Shown in pieces: positions 24,355 to 36,100 of a stretch of DNA of 64,000 nt. The DNA comes from Latrodectus hesperus (Eukaryota; Arthropoda; Arachnida; Araneae; Theridiidae). The number at the start of each line of letters is the position of its first letter. Position 1 is the first letter of the stretch. A program made the position numbers and the translations under genes. The notes under the pieces are model-generated. The model was given only the letters and a program-made list of their open reading frames with translations, was not told the DNA's origin and did no database searches. The DNA is taken from assembly GCA_037975125.1 (NCBI GenBank), contig CM075850.1, forward strand, positions 74,834,664 through 74,898,663, given 5' to 3'.

Positions 24355-27300
24355 TAATATACATCATTATGTAATAGTTTATATATAATTAATCATTATA
24401 TTAATTAAACATCTACTGGTAGATAAAATACAAATCTTGAGTAAAGTTAAATTTTGTATTCCTATTCTATGTATTGAAATTAATAATAGTGTAACATACT
24501 TTTTTAAAATTCAAGTTAGTGTTGCTTGTGAATTCTCTATATTTGAATCTATTAGTTGAAAAAAGTTATGTGAATAATGTTTTATGGTTTTGTAAAATAC
24601 CCATTGCTTTGAGAATAGGTAAGAATTTAACCACAAATTTGATCAGTTTTAGTTTTCTTTCAATTGTTATCAATGAAACTGAATATAGTTTAATGTTCAA
24701 CTGTTAAATCCTGTTATTTATATAATAATTTTACAAAACAGAGGATTATTTAAATAAATAAGTAATTTCCATGAAAATAATGGAAAAAGTGTATTATATT
24801 TTTCTAGGATACAGAGCTTCATGTTTCTTTTGAAGATCAACAGAAAATTAATAAATTTGCTCGCCATAATTCAAAGCTAGATGATATCATTGAAGAACTT
24901 AAATCAAAAGAGGTAAATTACTATTAAATAAAATTATTGATTCTGAATAAAATTATTCAAATTGTACTGCAAAATATTTTTTGAAGGTTTATCTAATGAT
25001 ATTTTTCAAAGAAAATTATTAATTGATAATAAACCTAAAAACTTTTCATTTTTTAAAAATTAAAAGATCTTTATATGGTTTTTTGAAGGTATAATTTAAA
25101 GAAATTAAAAAATACATATACATTTGTTTTATTTGTATAAAAGATTTAAAATAAATATTGGTCTGAAAAAATACATAGTTATATTATTTTTCAATGATTA
25201 CTATTTTTTAAAATTTTTATGTAAGTTTAGAAAAAGTTATTGCTAAAGGGTAGAGAACTGTAGAGAGGGTAAAATGTGCCAAGCCGGCGATAAAGTGGTG
25301 CAATAAGTTTGCCAAACTGGCTTAATGGTTCGGCATACGTATATATGACGTACTTTTCGTTTATGAGGTAACGTGATTGCGTGACATGCGCGTTTTGTGT
25401 GTAACCCTTAAAACTATTACAGAATAATCTTGGAGCATTGAGTTTCGATTTTTGGAGTTAGTGTGTTCCTGACGGAAATTAATAAATATGAATGAGGATA
25501 TATTGATTTTACGTTTTCGCAGAGTATGTATGGAGAAAGAATGATCGAGAAAGCATCAGGCTCTGTAAACTTTTACCAAAGTTATTCTTTGAAATAGTTT
25601 AAAATTTGCTGTCATTGGATTTTTTATTACTATGCTTATGTGAGTTGATTTGTTTTATGGGACCTCTTAAAATTTTAAACATTATTAATTTTATTATTTC
25701 TTTATTATAAATTAAAGTTTTTTGTGTGTTTTTAAAGGTTTTGATATTGATTACTTTAAAGATTGAATGAATGAAATCTAGGAATATTGCATTAGTGTTG
25801 GTAGAAATGTGTAATTCATACATGTGTGTTATTAATCTAAACACAAATTCATCTAAAAAGTTTTGGAATCTTGCTTTTAATAAATTTTAAAATTTTTGGT
25901 TTAAAGAAATTATTATTTTCTAACATCAAAAATTTACTTAAAAATACAATTTTTTGCCTTTTTACATTTAAAATTTACATCAACAATCTTTTATTAAATG
26001 TTTTTAAGTAGATATATAATTTTGAAAAGTAAATGTGAGATAAGGAGAAAGATAAAGAGGTATAAGTTGTAATAAGGTGTAAATGTATAGAAAAGGTCCA
26101 CTAAAAATTAATGAGATTTTTTTATTAATTTAGAAGCCAAATAATATTTTTCTTTTTGAGCAAAAAATGTTTCTGTAATTAGAAAATCTTTTTAATATAT
26201 GAAAATTAATGTATGAACTGAAATAGAAATGTATATAATAAAATAGAAAAATGGTTAAAATTATTTCCTAGTTAAATCAAAATTAAATTGAAAAAATTTT
26301 CTAATTATTGCAGAAAAAAGTTTTCCTTAGTATACAAGTTTTATGAAAATTTTCCTTTTAAAATTTGTATTTTTAAGTACATTTGTTTAAAATTCTGTTT
26401 CTTTATAGTTTTTAATGTCTTTTTTAATAACAAAATTATTATGTTGTAATTTGTTTTCCATAATATTCTTTATACAATCTTTAAAAGTATTTGAAATAAA
26501 ATTCATACATTTTAAAAATATTATCATATTTTCTGTTAGTCAAAATCTTAATGATAATAGCATGTTTGATTTATCTTTAATGTTTTAAGTTTTTTTATTA
26601 ATGATTTATTAATTTCTTTGAAAATGAAACTTATGACAGTAAACTTAATTTCTGATTTTTTGCTTTGAAAAAATGTTTTATATAGTTTAATATGGCTACT
26701 TATTTTTTTCTTAGAGATTATATTTCATTGTACCTTTAAGTTATAAAAATTGCATATATTTATGTATGTGATGGTAATTGGGTTCTGTAAAAGTTTAATT
26801 TAGAATTTATTTACTTAAATACAATATAATTATTTTTTTTAAATTCTTGTAAAAAAATTTTATTCTAAAATTAATAAGTATGTAAAATAAAATTAATTAT
26901 ATTGATATATTTTAATCTGATCCTGTTAAGGATTTAAATTTGTCCAGTTAAAAATCAGTCATGTTTTCCCCCCAGCTTTAATTTTTTAACTATGTTGATG
27001 AAAGACAATTGTAAAAGTTGTTAGTGTTTACTATGTATACAATTGATTTTACTCTTCAGTAGTAAAATTTCACTTTAATTAAGATATTTAGGATAATTAT
27101 TATTTTTTTCAGAATGAATTACAAGCCTTAGAAGATGCAGAATCAGATCTCATGTTATCTGTTGACCAAGAAAATACTCCATATCCTTTTTTGAAATATT
27201 TACTGAATCCCTAAAAATTTAAATGTCTGTCACTGTAATTTTAAAGTCCTGAATTAAGTAAATCTGTCTTAATTATATTTATACCATTAACATTAATCTG

Positions 27301-30300
27301 AATCTTTTGTATCTGAATAATATTATTTTCTAAATTGATTTAACAATTGCTGAAAAAAATAGTCCATCAAAAGTGTTATATGGATTAAAATAATTTTATT
27401 TGTATTTATGGTTGCTTCTAATGAATACCAAAGTACAGTACATACTTATTTTTACGAACACATTTAGACTGGTATAATAGTTCTTAAATCTAAAGTTCAT
27501 AATATAGAAACATAACTGCTATATCTTAAAACTTCTTTTCACACTGCTCTCTCTTTATAAAAAATTCTTTATAAAGTACTATTAGAAAAATATTTAATAT
27601 GTGCATTATATATATGCAAAATAAAATTCATGATTTAAAAACAATTCCTACTTTAATTTTATTGAGAAAAATCAGTTAAAATCACTTTCAGTTTCAAAAC
27701 TACATTTTTAAAAACACATTTTTTTCGATGTATAAAAGTATTTTACTGCTTTTCTTCAAGAAGTACCTTAATCCTGTTAGCCATTCATCTTCTTGTTTTG
27801 CTTATGGTTGCACCACTAAACCATTTTCTTCATATTTTAGATCTGAAAGTTTTTTCTCATTATCACTTATTATATTGTGAATTTTTTAGTCATCTAATAT
27901 TTCTTGTGAGCAAATTACATCTGAATTTAGATACAGAAAGTCCTGAAGTGAAATTTCAGATTTTTTTGGCAAAGCTCATAAAGCTTATCTTCACTCAAAT
28001 TGTCAGATAATTTTCTGTCTTTTTTGAGTTACATTTATTTGTTTAAATATGCATGCAGGTCAAAATGACTTAATATAATTTTTTCTGCAATATCATTCCA
28101 AGCATGTATTTAATAGAACATTGCACTTTAAATATCAATTTCACAATTCAATTCCAATGCATGATCACTTCTTCAAAAAGTATTTTTAAGATATTGATTA
28201 CATTGAAATGCATTCAAAATGAGAAGTTAAATTTGGTGGGAGAAATTTCACATGGATTGCTTAAAAAAACTGGTGTGAATGATACTTGATTTTTGGGCCT
28301 ATTAATAGCTAAAATTCTATTGACAAATTACACTAGGATTATTAAGTATTTTCCTATAATTTTGTTTTAAAATCAAATTTTTTTATTCAATACACTTATT
28401 AGTTAATACTTAATGTTGTGAAGTTAATTATCCACAATTCTAATATTCTTTAGTAATAACATAAATCCAAGTTTCTTAACTATAAAAAACACAATAAAAC
28501 ATTAGATGATAAAAAATAAACACAAATGAAGGATACATTAAAACAAATTCACATAAAGAAGATAATTAAAAAATTTAGATCATATGTGAATAATGGAAAT
28601 TATAAAATATTGCATCTATATAGGACCCTGCTAAAGAGTAGCCGATAGTTCATAAAAATCTTGAGTGTTTTTAAATTAAAGGTTCGTAAAAACAAACATC
28701 CATTGTATTAATTTATATTTAAATATTCTATAAAATTTGTATTTTATTTCATTTATATTTCAATTTTTCTGTTTTAAAAATCATTTTTCTTTTATTTTAA
28801 ACAGCTCATACAATTTTATATTTCATAAAACTATTAAAATTTTGAATTTTCATGATAAATAATATTTTTACCTGTATTATGTATTTTGAGAATGTGCATA
28901 TGTATTTTTAAGTATATTTTTATAAATAATACATTTTTAAAACAATTTCACTGTATTTAAAATTTTGTATGCTAGAGTACTTCAAAGTTAAAGTTCAGTG
29001 CTTCCTTTGTTTCTTTTATTGACTGAATTTTATTGTTCAAGTTGTAAACTTTGGATTGTTCATAGCAAGTATAACAAGTGCATTTTCTACTATTTTAATT
29101 AATCAAAGATACCTTCAAAATATTCCCTCTCTTTCAAATTCTATTTATTTGTGGGTTTGATTTCGATCTCAGGCTTTGATCTTTATAGTGATTTAGAATC
29201 CATAATAAATTGTAATTCTCATTTCAAATTCAAGAATCTCAAAATTCAAGAATTTTAAAGGATGAAGATTAGATTCTAAGCTGAGATTAGATTCTAAGAT
29301 TAAGATTAGAAGAGACAGCTCTAAAAAGATTAGCTTTAGAGCTGTTTTGTCATCGAAATCTTCACATCCACTTTGCATAAGAATTTTGCATCTTAAAAAA
29401 TTATACAATACATCTAATAAATAGCAATTATGATCTTATAATGTGATCATTATATATTATGTATGTTAGTATTGATCTGAATTGTATATGTTTTTTAATT
29501 ATGAAGGAGTTACAGAGAAAAATTTTTTTTTTAAATCCTTTGTAATTCCACTCTTTATTGCTGCTAATATTGTATTGTTTATCATTGGTATAATGCTGTT
29601 GTAAATATTATTGCTTAATGCAACTATCACAATCATTATATGTAATTTATAAGAGTTTTTTCTACACTTTTCTCAACAACAAATTTTATTATATTTTATT
29701 TAATTTTTTGATACAAAAGTTTTTGTGTAGCTTCAAGAAATACTTGTGATGATGTTCTTAGAAATGTAATGCACATGATATACTCAAAAATAAAATATAT
29801 ACACAATGTGTATTAATAATAAGAATAATATGAAAGAAATAACAATAATATTTATTATTTAAATACATGAGCTGTTGTAAGTCATTATTATATGTTAAAA
29901 ACAATGTTCCATGCATATTTAAAATGTAAAGGAAGAAATGTATCTTATGTTTTGAAAACAAAATTTTTTAATGAATACTGTTATAGACATTAATCAAAGG
30001 CCATATTATTTTCCATTTCTATGGCCATAAATTGGATATTTATTTTTTTCTGTTCATGTATCTGTAAATATCTGCTTTCTTGAAGTACATTATATCATAA
30101 TCCAATTATAGCTTATTTTTGATCTTACCGAAATATGCTTCACTAATTAATCTGCTACTGCTATTAAAAGAGTAACTTCTAAATGATCTCTGATAATAAA
30201 TATCCAAAACCAATATCCATTCTCATATTCTGAGGTTATTGATAAATAACAATATCCCAATCAGAATATGGGTCTAAGAAGACTATGCTATTATTGTGAC

Positions 30301-30746
30301 ATTTAAATAGATAATATGAATTTTAAAAGATTTATTCATAGTCATTATGTTCATTTAAAAAGAATGCCATTTCTCAAAACTCTCAACATATTCCATTAAC
30401 AAAGTTGTATTTTTATATTAGTGTGGCAATTTTATTTTTAGCATTTGATTCTGTCATTTTTTTAATCTTTTTTATATAGTTCAAAATTATTTAATCAACA
30501 TTAGTAGAATAACTCTATAAAATCACAAATTTGCCTTAACTATTACCTACTTTTAGAATTGGTGATGTTTTTATTTTCCTTAGTGTTGAGGAAGCTCAAC
30601 AGATGATAGATGACAAGAAAGAAAGTGTTGCTCAAGAAACAAAAACGTTAAAAGAACAACAAGAATTTCTCAAACAAGCTATGTCTGATCTTAAAGTTCA
30701 GTTGTATGCAAAATTTGGAAGTAACATTAATCTGGAACCTGAATAA
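23387..30746 (+). CDS. PFDN4: Prefoldin subunit 4, complete, four exons
   Basis: Exons 23387-23401, 24808-24912, 27113-27180 and 30551-30746 join to 127 codons and TAA. Prefoldin 4 is a beta-type subunit of the cytosolic hexamer that hands unfolded actin and tubulin to the CCT chaperonin. The protein has the expected order: VSFEDQQKINKFARHNSKLD, a first helix to about residue 60, the beta-hairpin core around FRIGDVFIFLS, and a second coiled-coil helix ending in LKVQLYAKFGSNINLEPE. The C-terminal words are almost identical to vertebrate PFDN4, and length fits the family. The ATG at 23387 gives the short MASKS leader before a GTGAGT donor. Introns 1 and 2 are GT-AG; intron 3 (27181-30550) fits only as AT-AC. 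No stop or frameshift is present, so it is probably functional. Confidence 0.95.
24305..24351. repeat. (TA)n microsatellite in prefoldin 4 intron 1
   Basis: About 46 bases of TA dinucleotides with no TE terminus at its edges. Confidence 0.95.
25250..25560. other. GC-richer island in prefoldin 4 intron 2
   Basis: A compositional island containing TTTGCCAAACTGGCTTAATGG, weakly like the SINE head, but no B box or SINE body follows. Probably an old insertion; the class is unknown. Confidence 0.3.
27181..27190 (+). other. U12-type 5' splice site (ATATCCTTTT)
   Basis: The sequence after exon 3 is a full match to the AT-type U12 donor ATATCCTTTT. No GT occurs before the in-frame stop, so a normal U2 donor cannot serve this exon. 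Confidence 0.88.
28640..28680. other. Prefoldin 4 intron 3 background
   Basis: The rest of this 3.37-kb intron (27191-30530) is AT-rich and non-coding, apart from the SINE fragment near 29.15 kb. Confidence 0.4.
29120..29225 (+). mobile_element. tRNA-derived SINE, copy 4 (fragment)
   Basis: GTGGGTTTGATTTCGATCTC and GTGATTTAGAATCCATAATA align with GTGGGTTCGAATCCCACC and GTGGTTCGGAATCCACTTTA of copy 1, in order and spacing. The head and the tail are not recognisable. It lies within prefoldin 4 intron 3. Confidence 0.5.
30531..30550 (+). other. U12-type branch site and AC acceptor
   Basis: TGCCTTAAC at 30532-30540 matches the U12 branch consensus TTCCTTAAC at 8 of 9 positions. The AC at 30549-30550 lies about 11 bases beyond the branch A, the normal U12 distance. 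Splicing here yields PFRIGDVF, the same length as the family PYQIGDVF. The alternative AG at 30555-30556 stays in frame but removes two conserved-length residues. Confidence 0.85.
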
Positions 30747-30787
30747 TGACTATGTAAGGAATCTTCCAAATTACTTAGTTAGATAAG

Positions 30788-30793
30788 AATAAA
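30788..30793 (+). promoter_or_regulatory. Likely poly(A) signal of prefoldin 4
   Basis: AATAAA 42 bases after the stop codon. The position is plausible for a short 3' UTR, but the motif is common by chance here. Confidence 0.45.
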
Positions 30794-30962
30794 TTTTCTT
30801 TACTTCATGAATTGTGTGCATATATTTACAGGTATAAACACAATTTATTACATTATACAGCTTTGTATAATGTATTCATTAACAGCATAAAATTTTAGTT
30901 TAAACAATTCCTTTATTTTCCTAATCAGAAATGAAAGTTACCACTAAATATATAGGGATATT

Positions 30963-31039
30963 CCAAGTCTCAATGTACCCATTGATAAACCAAATATATA
31001 TATATAATTTTTTTTATCTATGGGTACATTGGGATTTGG
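30963..31039. repeat. Inverted repeat (hairpin) after prefoldin 4
   Basis: Arms 30963-30989 and 31013-31039 (27 nt each) pair at about 23 positions around a TA-rich loop; the core CAATGTACCCAT is perfect. It could be a small MITE or a hairpin in the 3' flank of the gene. Confidence 0.7.
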
Positions 31040-32136
31040 ACCATTACTAAACGTTTCTAAGCAGTTTTCATTTTATAAATGATGATAAAAAAAGAACATA
31101 AATAATTTAAATTGAAATTTTTTGTTTTTAATTATATAATATAAAGCCTATGTAATGTAATTATTGCTAACAGTTTTCTAAGTAAAAGGAAAGAATCATT
31201 TTTAACTAAAATAATTTCTTTAATTCAAATAATTTTTTAAAGTGAAAGAAAAATAAACCTAACAGATGAATCATTCAAATTTAAATTTCATATTACTAAT
31301 ATTACTTGAAATTTCAATTTAAATCTTTGTTCTAATCATTACTATTTGATAAAAACAAACCATAGTTATTTCTTATGTTTGTTCTTAATTTTTTTTTATT
31401 TATTCAATCATTACAAATCAATATTTCAGATTCATCTGCTGCAAAGTTTTTACTGAAATGAAATTTTTTTATTTGCATACATTTGATTTTTTTTATTTTT
31501 CACAATGTTTTGTGTAAGTAATCTTATTTAACAAATTTTTTTATCTTTTAAAAAAATATCAATTTAGAAAATCATTTATTATTATGTACAATATTTAAGT
31601 AACTAATATGAAGAATTTTCAATATTTAAAGGGGAAATTATTTCTATATTGAAGCTATAGTCTTGCTTAATGCCCTTGAAATAATAACTTTTAAGTCTAA
31701 TTTAAATAAAAAGTATTCATATTAATTTTTATCAATGTTCTATTGTTGTTGTCATAAAAATATAATTACAAACATATTTATTTATAAAAATAATTGGTAC
31801 ATTAATAATATTTATATATAGGTACCTCCTGGAAAACTGAAATTTGTTTCTTTAGAATCTATTTATAAATCCTGTTAAATACAACTGAGAAAATATAAAA
31901 ATATTTTTAATTATATTATGAAAAATTTCAAAATTATAAAGCTTAAACATTATTTTATAATTAACAAAACAAAATATTCACAAAAGCATAGTTATATTGA
32001 AAAGTTAATGATGGAACTTTTTTTTAAACATACAGAATTCAATGCTTTATGTTAATGCATAAATAATTATTATTGAAACATAAAATTGAATTAAGTCACA
32101 AAAACGGTTGTGATTTACACTAAAATGCACTATCAG
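31040..32136. other. AT-rich intergenic DNA
   Basis: No gene or defined repeat was recognised. Confidence 0.4.
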
Positions 32137-32929
32137 CATAGCTGCAAACTCTACTGATTTTTCATCATTTATCCCGATTTCCCAATAATTTATGAAAATC
32201 TAATTTTTGGCATTGAAAAATTTAAAAGCTGCTGAAACGTTGACGGAAAAAAGCCTATTGAGTTGTTTTATGAGCTTTAATAGTCAATAGATGGCGCACT
32301 AATATAATGACATATATGTATATATATTATTATTTAAATATGTTCCTCTGAATTTCGAGTTCGCTGTGGGAGGATGATGCTGTAACCACTGGCTGCCAAG
32401 ATTCCTACGAGTTTCCAGTTATGTAATCAACATTTAGAGCAGACAACGGGTGCCTATTTACATAAACAGTTCAATTATGAGGAATATTACTAGTTATTAG
32501 TAGCTTAATTGGGAAAATATTTCCTTCAAACTAAGTATTTGTCACTGAATTAAATTGATTTAGTAATGTATTTATAAGTTTAATACTTATAAAAATTGCA
32601 TTAGTATAGTAAAAGTTGCCCTATAAAGTGAATATTGGGGCATAAACATTGATGTTTACTTTTTTACATGTAATATATTCCTTAGTCTTTCATAGTTCCT
32701 TTATAAGGTTGATGAATATTTTATTAAAAAATTAAAGACTAACACAAAATATGTTTAACATAAATCATTCTCAGAATGTATAATCTGAAGAATAAAATTG
32801 TCTTTTTGTGGTACTGCCATTTAAATTATTCTGTTTCAAGCAAAGATTTCGCTAACAGCGTCTCCTGATTTTTTCGCACAAAATCAGTAGAATCTACTGA
32901 TTTTCTTTCCTCCAAGGTTGGCAGGTATG
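32137..32929. mobile_element. Non-autonomous DNA transposon (MITE-like)
   Basis: Left end CATAGCTGCAAAC and right end reverse complement CATACCTGCCAAC match at 11 of 13 positions. The element is bracketed by TATCAG at 32131-32136 and 32930-32935, a perfect 6-bp direct repeat. Near the right end is a perfect palindrome, AAAATCAGTAGA / TCTACTGATTTT, and CTACTGATTTT recurs near the left end. It has no coding capacity. The family could be hAT-like, but an 8-bp duplication cannot be shown. Confidence 0.6.
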
Positions 32930-32989
32930 TATCAGTGTAAGCTGTATAAAACAAATACTAAATAGAAATTCCCCAATACTGTATCTGCC

Positions 32990-33130
32990 AATCCAACCTA
33001 TTTCACTTAAAGGAATTGTGACCACAAGCTATTGATTGGCTTATTGAACATTATGGATCTAGGGTTCAAACTTACTTCTGTTTGAGAAGGAGAATGATGC
33101 CTTAATAAACCAGCCCACTGCAGCCTGACT
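32990..33130. other. Possible tRNA-like SINE trace
   Basis: Contains AGGGTTCAAACTT, which fits a B box loosely, about 30 bases after GATTGGCTTATTG. It lacks the body shared by the four SINE copies. The evidence is weak. Confidence 0.2.
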
Positions 33131-36100
33131 TAATGAAGTTAACTGGTGGTAAATTTTATTTGTCTAGTTATTTTTTTAAAAAAAATTTATATTCAAAATT
33201 GCATGAAGAAAACTGCTTCAAAAGTGTGCTATCTGTTAGTACTGTCACTGAGCATATTGACATATCAATTTCTATTTATAAATTTGAAAATTCTATCACA
33301 TTATATGGATGGACATGAATATAGTAGCAAGGAGAAAACTTTAATTTTCTTTTGCATTATGTTTTGGAAATTGCTGAGACAATTGTTCCTATTATTTTAA
33401 GAAGGCAAAACCATTGGGCCAAACTGCAATTTTTACCCTCATGACTTTATTTTATTCACAGGTATATTTTTTTATAGGTTTTTACTCAAAACTAGTATGT
33501 TAAAATACTGCATGGCTTTTATTTTATTTATTTTGTATGCAGTTGAATATATAAAGTTTATTGATTTCATGAAGCTTCTTAAAATTGTATATATTGTTTA
33601 TTAATAAATGTAATTTAAAACCAATAGTAAATGAAAAAAATTTGGTTTACTTATATTTGAGTTGGTGATGATAAAATAAAATTAAAATAATATTTTAATA
33701 ATTATAAAAAAATTCCTTTTATTTTTTAACACTTATCAAAATTATATAAGACTTCTAAATTAAGCAAAAATTATTTTAATTTTTACTATCTCAGAATATA
33801 CTTTTGTTTGTTTTGTGAAAAATTATTTCATTTAAAAAATTATTTTAGTTAAGTTTATTTTTTCATGTAGTTATATATAATTGAGAATTTCCTGTTACTG
33901 TTATTAAGTTTAATATTATGAATAATAAAATCATTAGCAATTATAAATTTCTATTTTTAATTTATCAATTTGTATGGTTTTTCTAAAATTTAATGTTGAT
34001 ATATTATATTAAAAATATTTTTTCATATTTAATTTGAATTAAAATTAACATTAAAATTGAATTCTAATTTTAATTTAATGTGACTTTTTATCTTCTGCTT
34101 AAGATTTATATCAAAATATACCACCAATTAATGAAATATTCAATTATGAGTTTCAAAATATTTTTTTTCTATATTTAATTCTAAATTAATTTCTCATTGA
34201 AAATTTACTTTAAGGGGAATTCTTTTTCACAATAATAAAGAAAATTGTTGTAATAGAAAATTATTAAATGTTTTGATAACAGTTATAAAATTATTAATGT
34301 TTCTGAAAATATTTTTCAGTTCAATTATATCACATTGAAACATTTTTTATTTATAATTTATTGTAATAGAAAAATTTGTTTAATATATTAATGCACAGTA
34401 AAAAATTGTGTAGTAAAAAATATTTTATATAAAGAGAAATTGAAAAATTTAAGCCATTTTTTTTGTACATTTAGTGATTTCATCAAATTTCATTCAAACT
34501 ATGCTTTATATAGTATAGTTTAAATTAACCATGTAAAATTCATCCATTTAATATCTTATAATATTATTTTGACTGATTAAATCTTGAAAAATTTTGAAAA
34601 TTAAATATAAAGTGGTTTTAAATGTATAAACATTTTATTATAATACTTATTTTTCTATTAAATGATGAAGTTAATAATTTGAAGTTATAAAATAAAATGA
34701 TAATAAAAGTTTAAAAAAATTTTACTGTCATGATTATTAAAATTTTTTGTGTATTTCAGAGATAAGCTTTCAACTTTTTTGTTTCACAAATATTCGAAAA
34801 AAAAACTTTATATTTTTAATATTTTGTGTTACATTGATAGTTTGATATTAAAAAATTGCTCAAATATTTATACTAAAATCAGCATTTTATATAAATAATA
34901 CACATACTTTCTAAGTATGTATTCAGTAAATGAAATGAAGTATTTATATAAAATAGTAACTTGAAATAAAAAATAAATAAATTGATTGTTAAAAACTTTG
35001 GATAAAACTGGAAAATTATTTCAACTTTAGGCATGTCTTGTTACAAAATATAAAGAAATGAAAAGCAGTATTTTAAAAATTGAATAGAAGTCAAACAATA
35101 TATACCTTTTCCAGAACTATTTTAAATTTGGATAATTGTATTAAGTGAACTGGCAGGAAAGCATTGATTATTTGTACGGTAGATTAAAGAGAGTTTGATT
35201 TTTTTATTCATAAAGAAATAATTTCTAGAACTTTAATTTTTAAAGAAATTCTTTCACTTATGGGTAGCACACAGTAATGTGGCGAACATGCACACTTTAC
35301 AGTAATGTAAGTTTAAATAAAATGTTTAAATAATGTAAGTTTTAAAAAAATAAAGTTAAAAAAATAAAAGTGTTTCTTTTGAAATTTGACAATTACCCTT
35401 TTTAATATAAGTTTATATAAATAAACATTTAAAAATATAGAATAATTTTGCTGAACTTTGTTTTATTCTAACAAATTATATTTTTTATATTACTGTAACA
35501 ATTTTAAAATCTTCATAGCAAATATTTTTTTAGAAATATTATTCGGATTTTTTTTATACATATTTTTAGATTAAAATAAAGTTACTTTGAATGATATCTT
35601 TCATATTTTTAAGCAATTGACTTGTTAAATATATATATTTTTAACCATAACATTCTAATTTCAAATGTATTTAAATTTTTTTTCTATTAATTTTAGTGGT
35701 GAATATAGGCTGGAAATCTAATGACTTTTTGAACAATATATATATGTATAATTAAGAAGAACAACAAAATCATATATGAGTTAAGCAAGTTTCTAAATTC
35801 AAAATATTCATGAAATGTTTTTGCCAAAAACAATCAAAGATTTGACTGGAGTACTAATTAAAAGTATTTAATAATTTTATAAAATATATGTACAATTCTT
35901 TTTTTTTTAACATTAAATTGCATTTCAAGTAATACACAATTATTTGAAATAAAGTTTATAATAATCATTTCAAAACAAATTTAACTTTTGTTTTGTAAAA
36001 TTCACAAAAAAAAAGTCTTTAAATAGAATTCATTTTAAAACCAAGCATGTAACAAAATGTTATGTTAATTTTGAGTATTTTGCAGTTTTTACGAAATCAT

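Noticed and set aside
30551..30556. AG acceptor at 30555-30556 for prefoldin 4 exon 4
   Set aside because: It keeps the frame but drops two residues against the family length; the AC at 30549-30550 has the right distance to the branch site.
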